Shown piece by piece: positions 45,535 through 55,056 of a stretch of DNA of 64,000 nt (position 1 is its first letter; every line of letters starts with the position of its first letter). Made by a program: the position numbers and the translations under genes. The notes under the pieces were generated by a model. That model had not been told where the DNA came from and did no database searches. It saw nothing but the letters and a program-made list of their open reading frames with translations. Source of the DNA: Anoxybacter fermentans (GTDB lineage Bacteria; Bacillota; Halanaerobiia; DY22613); NCBI RefSeq assembly GCF_003991135.1, contig NZ_CP016379.1, forward strand, positions 930,001 through 994,000, read 5' to 3'.

Positions 45535-46104
45535 ATGGTTTTTACAAATCTATACATTCCAGAAATTCATGAAATTATGCCATCTAAGAGAGTTTATCTT
45601 TTCCGGGCCGGATTTAAAGGGAAAAATATTATTCTGGATAATGTAATGCGAAATCTGGTCAATTCAATCTATACCCGTGGATTAGAAATATCAGAGCCAA
45701 AGTTATACTATACAACTTTACCGATTGGTGATATACCGCCGGAAATAATTCCAGCCTCTTTTGCAGGTAGTCAGCGTATGACGATATTTGTTTCCACTCT
45801 TGGAAAAAGAATTGATAAGGAAATTGAAGCCTATGCAGCCTTAGAAAAAGTTTTACATGCAACTTTACTTGATGCCTGGGGTTCAGAAGCATTGGAAACT
45901 CTTAATAAGTCATTTGATAATAAGCTCCGTTCAAAATATGGAAAAGGGACAAGACGTTTCTCACCAGGATATGGGGATATAGATATCCGTTTAAACAGTT
46001 TAATTCTAGAACTATTACAGGTTCACGATGTTGTTGCAAACCCTAAAACAGGGATTCTTCTGCCTCGTAAAAGTACAATTTGTATGATTGGTTGGCAGAA
46101 ATAA
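45535..46104 (+). CDS. Stand-alone cobalamin-dependent methionine synthase activation protein
   Basis: 189 residues that resemble the AdoMet-binding reactivation domain of MetH (TRRFSPGYGDIDIRLN and PRKSTICMIGWQ are the conserved pieces). It should reductively remethylate cob(II)alamin on the MetH protein two genes downstream, which lacks this domain. ATG is chosen 9 bases after AAAAGG. The ATG three codons earlier touches the site. First gene of the metF-metH operon. No SAM riboswitch is seen upstream. Confidence 0.87.
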   Translation: MVFTNLYIPEIHEIMPSKRVYLFRAGFKGKNIILDNVMRNLVNSIYTRGLEISEPKLYYTTLPIGDIPPEIIPASFAGSQRMTIFVSTLGKRIDKEIEAYAALEKVLHATLLDAWGSEALETLNKSFDNKLRSKYGKGTRRFSPGYGDIDIRLNSLILELLQVHDVVANPKTGILLPRKSTICMIGWQK

Positions 46105-46148
46105 TGTTGTTAACAATAGTAATTTAAGGAGTCAGGAGGTAGAATAGC

Positions 46149-47027
46149 TTGGGAGAGAGAATTATTGATGTGATCCATAAAAAAGGTATAACTTTATCCT
46201 TTGAAGTCTTTCCCCCCAAAAAGTCTCAGGATAGAGATTTAAGCATTATTTTTGGAACTATTGAAAAATTAGTGGATCTAAAGCCTGATTTTATAAGTGT
46301 TACCTATGGAGCAGGTGGGGGAAACAAATCCCGGGCCAGCGAAATATCCCAATTCATCCAGACTACCACCAATTCTATTGCCCTGGCCCATTTAACCTGT
46401 GTTGGTTATTTGAAAAAGGACATCAAAGAAATTTTAGATAAATTCTATTCCATTGGTGTTCGCAATATCCTCGCATTGCGGGGAGATATTCCCGCAGGAG
46501 TTACTTTTCCTCATGATGCATGGCAGGACTTTCAATATGCAAAAGACTTAATTCAGCTTATTAAAGAAGATGGGCGCTTCTGTATTGGAGCTGCTGCTTA
46601 TCCGGAAGGGCATGTCCAATGTAAAGATCTTAAAAAAACCATTAAACATATGAAAGCGAAAATAGAAGCCGGTGCGGATTTTTTTATAACCCAGCTCTTT
46701 TTTGAAAATGAACTTTTTTATAAATTTATGGATATGGTGGAGAGTGCAGGGATTACAGCACCTGTGATTCCTGGAATTATGCCAGTTTTAAGAGCAAAAC
46801 AGATCAAGCGTATTGTAGAACTAACAGGTGCCAGCATTCCTGTAAAACTTAATAGGCTTTTAGAGAAATATGAAAATAAACCGGAAGAGATGGAGAAGGC
46901 AGGTATTGAGTATGCACTGGCTCAGGTTGAAGATCTTATTGAGACAGGTGTAAAAGGAATTCATCTATACACTATGAACAAGGCCAGACAGGCCTGTGAA
47001 ATAGTAAAGAAAGCAGGATTAAGGTAG
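46149..47027 (+). CDS. metF: 5,10-methylenetetrahydrofolate reductase
   Basis: A 292-residue TIM-barrel flavoenzyme that makes 5-methyl-THF for methionine synthesis. Seen: SFEVFPPKK at the start, DFISVTYGAGGG, LRGDIPAG and ITQLFFENELFYKF. TTG start 9 bases after AGGAGG. It lies between the activation protein and metH, giving a complete methyl-transfer set. Confidence 0.95.
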   Translation: MGERIIDVIHKKGITLSFEVFPPKKSQDRDLSIIFGTIEKLVDLKPDFISVTYGAGGGNKSRASEISQFIQTTTNSIALAHLTCVGYLKKDIKEILDKFYSIGVRNILALRGDIPAGVTFPHDAWQDFQYAKDLIQLIKEDGRFCIGAAAYPEGHVQCKDLKKTIKHMKAKIEAGADFFITQLFFENELFYKFMDMVESAGITAPVIPGIMPVLRAKQIKRIVELTGASIPVKLNRLLEKYENKPEEMEKAGIEYALAQVEDLIETGVKGIHLYTMNKARQACEIVKKAGLR

Positions 47028-47038
47028 AGGAGGAGACC

Positions 47039-49360
47039 ATGAAACGAAATGAATTTTTGCAACTCTTAAAAGAACGGATATTATTGTTGGATGGTGGTTA
47101 TGGAACTGAATTTTTCAAGCGGGGTTATGGGGAAATTCCTGGAGAATTATTGAATCTTAGGGCTCCTGAAGTGGTTGAAACCTTACAGAGGGAGTATGTT
47201 GAAGCAGGAGCAGATATTATACTGACAAATACCTTCAGTGCTAATCGGCCAAAACTTATTTCTCTAGGTTTTGAAGAATATTTTGAGGAGATCAATGCGC
47301 GGGCTGTTGAGATAGCCCGAAGAGCCGGTAAAGATAAGACTCTGGTTTTTGGTGATCTTTCATCCACAGGTAATTTTCCCAGACCATTAGGTTCTATGAA
47401 TTTTGAAGAAGCGGTGCAGGCTTTTTATGAGCAGGCCAGAATTTTATATGAAGCTGGAGTCGATGGTTTTATCATTGAAACAATGTCTGATATAAAAGAA
47501 TTAAAGGCAGCAGTATACGGTATTCGTTCAGTGACTCGAAAGTTACCTATTATTGCCAATATGACCTTTGATAGCTCACTTAGGGCCGTTACAGGTACAT
47601 CAGTGGCAATTTTTGCTACCACTTTTGAAGATCTTGATGTGGACGTTATTGGAATTAACTGCACCCTGGGACCTGAAGAGATGATAAATGTCTTTAAAGA
47701 GTTGGCTAATTATACTACCAAACCACTATTAGTAGAACCCAATGCAGGTGAGCCAATCTATGATGGCAAAAAACTCAGTTATAAAATGTTACCTGAGCAT
47801 TTTGCTATATATGTTGAAGATTTTGTTGATCTGGGAACCAATATCATTGGCGGCTGTTGTGGAACTTCACCTGAGCATATAAAAGTTATGGGTAAACTTT
47901 TGAGCAAACGTAAACCTATTCAAAGAAAAGTACATTTTACTCAGGCCCTTACTTCCAGAACTGTTTACCGGACTCTTGAGCCATTTGCTGTAATTGGAGA
48001 GCGTATCAATCCGGCATCTCGAAAAAAATTTCAGGAGGAGATTGTCGAGAAAAACTTCCAGACGTTGCTTAAAGAAGCTGCTTTTCAGGAAAAAAAGGGT
48101 GCAACTTTATTGGATGTAAATCTGGGAATCGAAAAGCTTTTGACTGAAGAACATTTCAAAGATGCAGTTATTAAATTGGATCGTCAATCTTCTATTCCCA
48201 TTTCTTTTGATATCCAGACTTCAAATTATCTGGAGGTTGCCTTAAGAGAATATCCAGGACGTCCGTTAATTAATTCTGCCCGTGTAACGGAAAAGAGTCT
48301 GGAGAGTCGAATTGAACTTTTGAAAAAATACGGTGGGATGCTGATTTTATTAGCTATGGGAAAAGAAATTCCCAAAACACCTGAAGAAAGATTTAAAAAG
48401 ATTTTAGAAGGTATTTCTATTCTGGAAGAAAACGGGATTTCTAAAGAAAGGGTTTTAGCAGATCCGTTGGTATTATCTCTTGGTGCAAAAAAAGATCCGT
48501 ACGTGACCCTGGAAACAGTTCGGTTATTAACAGAAGCCGGAATTAAAACTACTATGGGTCTTTCTAACCTCAGTTTTGGATTACCCAACCGTTCTTACAT
48601 CAATGGAGCTTTTTTAGCTCAGGCTATAGAAAAAGGTCTTACTTCTGCGATAATGAACCCAGGCGATTCTTTTGTAATGGGGAGTTTACAGGGTTCATTG
48701 GCCCTTAAAGGAAAGAAAATTACTGAAGAAGAAAAAGTTTTGACTGAAGATCCAATGGTGGAAGCCTTACTTTCTGGTAATTTTGATCAACTAAGGTCCC
48801 TTGTAGAAAAAGAATTAGAACAGTCCTCACCTTTGGAAGTAAGTCAAAATATCCTCAGAAAAGCAATGGAAGAAATAGGTGTTTTGTATACAGAAGGGAA
48901 AATATATCTTCCACAACTTTTACTTGCTTCTGAAACGGCTCAACCGATTTTTGACTTTTTAAATAGTTTTATCTCTGAAGAAAAAACTTATAAAGGAAAG
49001 GTTGTTCTGGCTACTGTTGAAGGGGATATCCATGATATTGGTAAAAAGATTGTGGGAACAGTTTTAAAGAGTGGTGGCTTTGAAGTAATAGATGCCGGAA
49101 AAGATGTTCCTGCTGAAGAAATTCTTAAAATAGTAAAGAAAGAACGTCCAGATATTTTAGGACTTTCAGCTATGATGACTACTACTGTAGGAAGAGTAGA
49201 AGAAGTTGCAGCACTTTTAAAGCAGGAAAATGTAAAGGTTAAGCTGATAGCAGGAGGCGCTTCTATGAATTCATCACTGGCAAAAAAATTTGGTTGTGAT
49301 GGGTATGCACAAAATGCATCTGATGCTCTAATATTATGTAAAGATTTGATAGGCTGTTGA
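47039..49360 (+). CDS. metH: Cobalamin-dependent methionine synthase (without activation domain)
   Basis: 773 residues. The homocysteine S-methyltransferase barrel (1-290) has the zinc cysteines in GINCTLGP and IGGCCGTSPEH. The pterin-binding domain (about 310-570) follows, with VIGERINPASRKKF and LDVNLG. The B12 cap and Rossmann module (about 580-773) has GDIHDIGKKIVG with the cobalt-ligating His. It ends there, 400 residues short of E. coli MetH, so the reactivation domain is the separate protein at 45535. Ribosome site AGAGGAGGA. Confidence 0.96.
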   Translation: MKRNEFLQLLKERILLLDGGYGTEFFKRGYGEIPGELLNLRAPEVVETLQREYVEAGADIILTNTFSANRPKLISLGFEEYFEEINARAVEIARRAGKDKTLVFGDLSSTGNFPRPLGSMNFEEAVQAFYEQARILYEAGVDGFIIETMSDIKELKAAVYGIRSVTRKLPIIANMTFDSSLRAVTGTSVAIFATTFEDLDVDVIGINCTLGPEEMINVFKELANYTTKPLLVEPNAGEPIYDGKKLSYKMLPEHFAIYVEDFVDLGTNIIGGCCGTSPEHIKVMGKLLSKRKPIQRKVHFTQALTSRTVYRTLEPFAVIGERINPASRKKFQEEIVEKNFQTLLKEAAFQEKKGATLLDVNLGIEKLLTEEHFKDAVIKLDRQSSIPISFDIQTSNYLEVALREYPGRPLINSARVTEKSLESRIELLKKYGGMLILLAMGKEIPKTPEERFKKILEGISILEENGISKERVLADPLVLSLGAKKDPYVTLETVRLLTEAGIKTTMGLSNLSFGLPNRSYINGAFLAQAIEKGLTSAIMNPGDSFVMGSLQGSLALKGKKITEEEKVLTEDPMVEALLSGNFDQLRSLVEKELEQSSPLEVSQNILRKAMEEIGVLYTEGKIYLPQLLLASETAQPIFDFLNSFISEEKTYKGKVVLATVEGDIHDIGKKIVGTVLKSGGFEVIDAGKDVPAEEILKIVKKERPDILGLSAMMTTTVGRVEEVAALLKQENVKVKLIAGGASMNSSLAKKFGCDGYAQNASDALILCKDLIGC

Positions 49361-49375
49361 CATAATCAAAAAAGG

Positions 49376-49562
49376 AATTTTACTTGCAAAAAGCTAATTT
49401 TTTGCTTCAAGAGAAATTTTTCGAGCCATCTAAAGTTCGATTTCAGTAACTTGATTAGCTCATCACATCCTGTGATGAGGCCTTATTTTGACTGAAATCT
49501 CACTGAGATGGTTTAACGAAAAATTTCTATGTCGCTCAAAATTAGCTTTTTGCAGTGTAATC
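49376..49562 (+). repeat. Palindromic element, full short form
   Basis: About 187 bp, forward, directly after metH and before the 3' end of the convergent membrane-protein gene. No other terminator is seen there, so its long stem may end transcription. Confidence 0.92.
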
Positions 49563-49567
49563 ATTTA

Positions 49568-50074
49568 TCAATCCTCAATTAGAGTGTCTTCAAAAGCTGA
49601 TAAGATAAAATTTTTAAGTTTGATATGGTCCTTAAAGAAAAATTTTACTCCCTGAACCCAGAGAAAAGTCAAAAAAAGTACCAGGGATGGAAGACCTACG
49701 GCTATATAGTCAGATCTGGTGAGAGTTTCTGTCTGGAAGTTTTGATAGAATTTAAAAGAAAAGAAAATAGCAGCTAGAAGGAATGGAATAACCCAGATGG
49801 TTAAAATAATTTTTTCTCCTTTATCCAGTTTTAAATGACAGTCAATAGTTGTTCCTCTGGGGGTAGGGCTAAATGTTCCCGATAAAATAGGACGGAAAGC
49901 CTGTCTAATTAAGCTCTTGTGTTTTATAAGGAAGCGAAAAGATTTACTTTTTACATAACCTTGAACTTCAAAGATTTCTTTTCCAGAATTAAATTTTTTC
50001 CGTGCATTATAAAAACTCTCAAGACGTTTTGCTGCCTTAGCAGGAGTCAGTTTGGTATGAATTTTAAATCTCAT
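49568..50074 (-). CDS. Hypothetical membrane protein, 168 residues
   Basis: A basic N-terminal domain of about 80 residues is followed by two transmembrane helices (IILTIWVIPFLLAAIFF and YIAVGLPSLVLFLTFLWV). ATG is chosen after AGAAGGTGA. It lies 12 bases downstream of the M3 peptidase in one operon. No recognised family. Confidence 0.75.
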   Translation of the reverse strand: MRFKIHTKLTPAKAAKRLESFYNARKKFNSGKEIFEVQGYVKSKSFRFLIKHKSLIRQAFRPILSGTFSPTPRGTTIDCHLKLDKGEKIILTIWVIPFLLAAIFFSFKFYQNFQTETLTRSDYIAVGLPSLVLFLTFLWVQGVKFFFKDHIKLKNFILSAFEDTLIED

Positions 50075-50086
50075 CTTTTTCACCTT

Positions 50087-51619
50087 CTAATCTTCAAGAT
50101 AAAATTGTAGATCTTTGATCAATGCATCCACCTTCAATTTAGAACCGGTATGTTTAAGGAGTTTTTCCTGCCAATCGACGGAAGCGCCAGGGCCATAGTA
50201 AATTTGACAAACTTCTCTAAATGCTTCTGGATGGCCATGAAGACCGCCATACCTTTGATTCAATTCTCTGTGAATTTGACTGGCGATAAGATCAGCAAGG
50301 ATGTAGTTTTGCCAGTAAACAGGATAGTTAATATACCAGGAATTGGCTGCCCAGCGGGGTGTTTCATTTAAAGTAATCCCCAATATATCATGTTCCATTT
50401 GAGCAAGGATTTTGTCCGGATTGGTGGATGGATTTTCGTAAATAATATACTCAGTCAGGGCATAAGCAGTCCGCTCCCTTAAGTAGTGGAACCATGAAGC
50501 GATAAGACGTTTTCGAACTGAGTGAATTTGTTTAGAATCAATTCCCATTCCTTTTAACCATTGAGGGTGACGGGTAATATAGGCAATGAGTTCAGCCATT
50601 CCTTCGGTAAAGGGCCCCGAATCATTACGGAAAATAATTGATTTTTGCTGGTTGTATGCACTGTGTAGGGCATGGCCTAATTCATGGAACATAGTACGGT
50701 AGGAGTTGTAACCATCTGCTGGATTGGTTAAGATTTTTATTTCATTATCATTTAAAGTTATACAAAGTCCATTATAGGGAATATCTGTGCAGACCATCTT
50801 AATTCCAAGTTTCTCTAAGTCAGCACCGTGAGTTTTACCCCAACTTTTTAATTTATTTTCAATTAAGTTTTTGGGAAAAAGGGAGGTGTCGATTTTGCTC
50901 ATTGTCTCTAATAAATACATTATGTCCCAGGGTTCTATCTGATTTAGACCAAGTAGTTTTTGGCCTTCAGTAAGAATCTGATTATAGATAGGATTGGATG
51001 CCTTTATCAGGTCATTTAGTATGGTTTGAGTTTCTTTTAAAGTTAATCCATCCATTTCAAGAATCATATCAGCATATGTAGTATAACCTTCTTCTTTAGC
51101 CAGGTCATTGCGTAAACGTATTAATTTCAGCAGACGTGGTGCTAAAGATTTAGAGATAGCATATTTGCTAATCCAGGCGGCTTTTCTTAAAGATTGATTG
51201 GGTGATGTGCGCAGGATATTTTTAATAGTACCTAGGTCACTTTTTTTATCATTTACTATATATTGATATGTAATCATTTCATCTTCAAGTTCCCTGGTTA
51301 ATTCCCTTATTTCTGGATGTAAATGTACTTTACTTAACGAGATATGTTTTTTCCAGAGAGTGAGTCGGCGCTTAAGAAGAGGGTCTTTTACATAATCAAC
51401 CCAATTATTAATAAGACTGATAAAACGAGGATTTAAGATTTGTTCAGCGTATTGTTTTTGTAGTTTATTAATTTCAGGAATTCTACATTTTTCCAGTAAT
51501 TTTTTAAATTGAAGGCGGCTTATTTTTTCTTTCAAAGTTTTTAAATGAACCTCAAAAGAGTCAAGAACTTTAATAAGCTCAGCTTCATTATGAATTTGAG
51601 GTATCTGGTTTAAATTCAT
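50087..51619 (-). CDS. M3 family zinc oligopeptidase
   Basis: A 510-residue, all-helical gluzincin. The zinc motif HELGH is at residues 312-316 in YRTMFHELGHALHS and the third ligand Glu follows in GPFTEGMAELIAY. The conserved C-terminal GPGASVDWQEKLLKHTG is present. It cleaves short peptides in the cytoplasm. It is closer to the carboxypeptidase/PepF-like M3 clade than to thimet peptidases. Ribosome site GGAGGG. Confidence 0.92.
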   Translation of the reverse strand: MNLNQIPQIHNEAELIKVLDSFEVHLKTLKEKISRLQFKKLLEKCRIPEINKLQKQYAEQILNPRFISLINNWVDYVKDPLLKRRLTLWKKHISLSKVHLHPEIRELTRELEDEMITYQYIVNDKKSDLGTIKNILRTSPNQSLRKAAWISKYAISKSLAPRLLKLIRLRNDLAKEEGYTTYADMILEMDGLTLKETQTILNDLIKASNPIYNQILTEGQKLLGLNQIEPWDIMYLLETMSKIDTSLFPKNLIENKLKSWGKTHGADLEKLGIKMVCTDIPYNGLCITLNDNEIKILTNPADGYNSYRTMFHELGHALHSAYNQQKSIIFRNDSGPFTEGMAELIAYITRHPQWLKGMGIDSKQIHSVRKRLIASWFHYLRERTAYALTEYIIYENPSTNPDKILAQMEHDILGITLNETPRWAANSWYINYPVYWQNYILADLIASQIHRELNQRYGGLHGHPEAFREVCQIYYGPGASVDWQEKLLKHTGSKLKVDALIKDLQFYLED

Positions 51620-51650
51620 TTTTATCCCTCCAGCTTAATAAAAAAATTTT

Positions 51651-51832
51651 TGATTTTACTGCCAAAAGTTAATTTTTTGCTTCCAAAGAAATTTTTCGAA
51701 TCATTTAAAGTTCGATTTCAGTAACTTGATTAGCTCATCACATCCTGTGATGAGGCCTTATTTCGATTGAAATCTCACTAAGATAACGAAAAATTTCTAT
51801 GTCGCTCAAAATTAGCTTTTTGCAGTTTAATC
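51651..51832 (+). repeat. Palindromic element, full short form
   Basis: About 182 bp, forward, with a 7-base deletion in the right arm (CTAAGATAACGAAAAATTTC). It lies in the divergent region between the M3 peptidase and nitroreductase genes. Confidence 0.92.
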
Positions 51833-52054
51833 ATTCTTCAAAAAGATGAGATTATCCTGCTTGATATATGATTTTACTTTATATAAGCGAAATATATGGA
51901 GGAAAATATAGAGACTATCGAGAATATTAAAGCTGTACTAACCTTTTAAGGAAAAATAATCCCAAAAAACGGAAAATCTATACTTTCAGAATATAATCAA
52001 CCTAGGGACTTATAAAAATTATGAAATATAAAGTTAAAGGAGGTTTTAAATCTG

Positions 52055-52945
52055 GTGGAATGGAATTATGAAATTGGAAAAGCCGCTGTAAAGAGGATGC
52101 AAGAGCGGGCATCCTGTCGGGTTTTTTCTGAAAAGCCTATCCCGGAAGAAAGCTTAAAAGAAATTTTGAAAGCAGGTTTAAGGGCGGCTAGTGGTGGTAA
52201 TCTTCAGCCTTATTCAATAATTGTGGTTAAAGATAAGAATAAGCGGAAGCAACTGGCGAAATTATGCGCCAATCAACAATTTATGGGCAAAGCTCCGGTA
52301 AATCTAATTTTTATATTGGATTTTTATAAATTGAGCCGGCTAGCTAAATTACAGAAGGCCCCTTTTACTGCTAATAAAAGTTATCTGCATTTTTTAATCG
52401 GGATGGAAGATATTGTTTGTACAGCTCAGGTTATAGAGACTGCTGCATGGCAGATGGGAATTGGTTCTGTTTATATTGGAACTGTTAATAATGTTGGAAA
52501 AGAGATTAGTGAAATTTTAAACTTACCTCGTTATACCTATCCTGTTCTGGCTTTAGCACTGGGGTATCCAAAAAATGAACTTCCTTTAAGGGAAAGATTG
52601 CCATTTGAAATGACTGTCTTTGAAGAAAGGTATCCTGAGCTCAGTGATGAAGATATTTTAAACGGTTTTGCCGCCAAATATGGTAATAAAACACGTCAGT
52701 TACCTAATTCTAAATCAGCTCAAAAAGAATGGATGACCTCGCTTAAAGAAGCGCTTTTGACCAGTTATACGGAAGAAGAAGTAGAAAAAATCATTGCTGA
52801 GGTTGAAAAGCAGGGTTCACTAAAATATTTACAGTATGTTTTTGGGTTACATTATCATGCAAAAAAGATGTTAGATTATAGTGAAGAAGTTTTGAAGATG
52901 ATGAAAAATCGGGGATTGGAACCTTTTTTTGTACTTGAAAAGTAG
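52055..52945 (+). CDS. Nitroreductase family protein with C-terminal extension
   Basis: 296 residues. A nitroreductase core (RMQERASCRVFSEKPIPEE, then AASGGNLQPYSIIVVKD) spans about 190 residues. A 100-residue tail (helical, Lys/Glu-rich) is not part of the core. GTG start after AAAGGAGG. It lies next to an old-yellow-enzyme gene, suggesting paired reduction of an unsaturated or nitro compound. Substrate unknown. Confidence 0.87.
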   Translation: MEWNYEIGKAAVKRMQERASCRVFSEKPIPEESLKEILKAGLRAASGGNLQPYSIIVVKDKNKRKQLAKLCANQQFMGKAPVNLIFILDFYKLSRLAKLQKAPFTANKSYLHFLIGMEDIVCTAQVIETAAWQMGIGSVYIGTVNNVGKEISEILNLPRYTYPVLALALGYPKNELPLRERLPFEMTVFEERYPELSDEDILNGFAAKYGNKTRQLPNSKSAQKEWMTSLKEALLTSYTEEEVEKIIAEVEKQGSLKYLQYVFGLHYHAKKMLDYSEEVLKMMKNRGLEPFFVLEK

Positions 52946-52972
52946 CAATATTAAAAAAAGGAGCGGTAAGCA

Positions 52973-53959
52973 TTGGCAAATTTATTAACACCTCTTAGAG
53001 TCAAAAATATGAATTTAAAAAATAGAATTGTCCTACCACCAATGGCTACTGAGAAAGCAACAGAAAAAGGGGAAGTTACTCCGGAATTGATTGAACATTA
53101 TTATAGATATGCCCGGGCCGGGGTTGGATTAATTATTATTGAACATTCCTACATATCTCCTGAAGGAAAACATAGTCCGCGTCAGCTCAGTGTTGCAAAT
53201 GATGGGGTGGTGGAAGGTCTAAGTAAATTAGCAGAAGCTATTCATGATGCTGGTGGGATTGCTGGTGTACAGATAAACCACACCGGAATGGCCGGAAAAC
53301 CAGAGATTGTAGGAAGACCTGTTGGCCCTTCTCCTTTCCGTCATCCACGAAGGGAAGAATGTATGCAGGCAAGGGAACTTTCCAGAGAGGAGATTAAAGC
53401 TCTGGTGAAAGCTTTTGCTCAGGCAGCAGGACGGGTTAAACGGGCTGGATTTGATATGGTTGAAATCCATTCAGCTCACGGTTATTTAATCAATCAGTTT
53501 AATTCACCATTGACCAATCACCGTACTGATGAATATGGTGGTTCTTTAGAAAAACGATTTACTTTTGCCTGTGAAGTTGTTGAAGCTGTGCGAAGAGAGG
53601 TTGGGCCAGATTTTCCAGTATTCTTCCGTCTGGGTGCTGATGATTTGATGGAGGGTGGATTAACACTTGAAGATTCGAAAAAGGTAGCTCCGCTGTTGGT
53701 TGAAGCAGGTGTAGATTTACTGGATTTATCTGGCGGTATTGGTGGTTATCGGGTTGAAGGAAAACAGGGTTATTTTACTTATCTGACAGAAAGATTAAAG
53801 GAAGTAGTGGATGTTCCTCTCATTACAACTGGTGGAATTATTGATCCTGAAGTGGCTAATCAGATCATTCTGGATGGCAAAGCTGATCTAGTTGGAGTCG
53901 GTAGGGCAATGCTTAAAGATTATGAATGGGCTACTAAAGCTATTAGCAAATTATCTTGA
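52973..53959 (+). CDS. Old yellow enzyme family NADH:flavin oxidoreductase
   Basis: A 328-residue FMN TIM barrel. Typical elements: KNRIVLPPMAT, IHDAGGIAGVQINHTG, EIHSAHGYLINQFNSPLTNHRTDEYGG (cut in pieces across residues 165-190) and TTGGIIDPEVA, VGVGRAMLKD. There is no C-terminal Fe-S/FAD extension, so it is the short ene-reductase type. TTG start after AGGAGCGG. It lies between the nitroreductase and mtnA. Confidence 0.92.
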   Translation: MANLLTPLRVKNMNLKNRIVLPPMATEKATEKGEVTPELIEHYYRYARAGVGLIIIEHSYISPEGKHSPRQLSVANDGVVEGLSKLAEAIHDAGGIAGVQINHTGMAGKPEIVGRPVGPSPFRHPRREECMQARELSREEIKALVKAFAQAAGRVKRAGFDMVEIHSAHGYLINQFNSPLTNHRTDEYGGSLEKRFTFACEVVEAVRREVGPDFPVFFRLGADDLMEGGLTLEDSKKVAPLLVEAGVDLLDLSGGIGGYRVEGKQGYFTYLTERLKEVVDVPLITTGGIIDPEVANQIILDGKADLVGVGRAMLKDYEWATKAISKLS

Positions 53960-53994
53960 TAAAGTTTTGGTTTAATTAGAAAGGAGAGTAATTA

Positions 53995-55053
53995 ATGAAA
54001 AAAGTTAGATCTATAATTTACAAGGATGGAAAATTAAAATTACTGGATCAGCGTAAACTACCGGTAGTTACTGAATTTATCACCTGCAGCACTTATGAGG
54101 AAGTAGGTGAGTGTATTCGGGAGATGGTGGTACGGGGTGCTCCTGCCATTGGAGCAACAGCAGCTTACGGTATGGCCATCGGTGCTATGACCAGTTCTGT
54201 AAAAGATACTCTGACACTTGTCAAAGAGCTGGAGCACATTGCTGAATATTTATGTCAGACCAGACCAACTGCTGTTAATCTCTTCTGGGCGATTGATAGA
54301 ATGTTAAATGTGGCAAAAGCAAATGAGAATCTTTCTTTAGAGGAATTTAAAGAGAGACTATTAGAAGAAGCACATCAGATTGCCAATGAAGATATAGAAA
54401 TTAACCGACGGATTGGTGCACATGGTGAGAAACTTATAGATGATGGAGATACTATTCTAACCCATTGTAACGCTGGGGCTCTTGCTACTGTTGACTATGG
54501 AACAGCACTGGGTGTAATCCGGGCTGCCCACGAAGCCGGCAAAAAGGTTCATGTTTATGCTGATGAGACAAGACCCTACTTGCAGGGTGCAAGACTTACC
54601 GCCTGGGAGATGGTTCAGGAAGAAATTCCTGTTACTCTGATTACTGATAATATGGCTGGATATGTGATGAAGCTTGGGCGGATTCAAAAAATTATTGTGG
54701 GAGCAGACCGGATTGCTGCTAATGGAGATACTGCCAACAAAATCGGTACCTATTCCCTGGCCGTTCTGGCAAAAGAGCATGGGATTCCGTTCTATGTTGC
54801 AGCTCCAGTCTCTACCTTTGATTTCAGTATTAAAACTGGTGATGAGATTCCTATTGAAGAGCGGTCGCCGCGGGAAGTAACTCATATTGGCGATATCCAG
54901 ATTGCACCGGAAGGTGTTAAGATTTTCAATCCGGCCTTTGATGTTACTCCGCATGAATATATTACTGCAATTATTACAGAATATGGTGTGATTAAAAATC
55001 CTGATGCTGAAAAGATTGCTGCATTACAGGATCAAATTCAAAAGGAGGGATAA
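53995..55053 (+). CDS. mtnA: S-methyl-5-thioribose-1-phosphate isomerase
   Basis: 352 residues of the eIF2B-related isomerase family. EMVVRGAPAIGATAAYG, the catalytic Cys in LTHCNAGALATVDYG, the DETRPYLQGARLTAWE motif, and the catalytic Asp in IVGADRIAANGDTANKIGTY are all present. It converts MTR-1-P to MTRu-1-P in methionine salvage. It is followed at once by ahcY and mtaD, so MTA/SAH recycling is encoded together. Confidence 0.95.
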   Translation: MKKVRSIIYKDGKLKLLDQRKLPVVTEFITCSTYEEVGECIREMVVRGAPAIGATAAYGMAIGAMTSSVKDTLTLVKELEHIAEYLCQTRPTAVNLFWAIDRMLNVAKANENLSLEEFKERLLEEAHQIANEDIEINRRIGAHGEKLIDDGDTILTHCNAGALATVDYGTALGVIRAAHEAGKKVHVYADETRPYLQGARLTAWEMVQEEIPVTLITDNMAGYVMKLGRIQKIIVGADRIAANGDTANKIGTYSLAVLAKEHGIPFYVAAPVSTFDFSIKTGDEIPIEERSPREVTHIGDIQIAPEGVKIFNPAFDVTPHEYITAIITEYGVIKNPDAEKIAALQDQIQKEG

Positions 55054-55056
55054 TTA

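Noticed and set aside
51897-51950. 17-codon frame starting MEENIETIEN upstream of the nitroreductase
   Set aside because: No ribosome site and very short.
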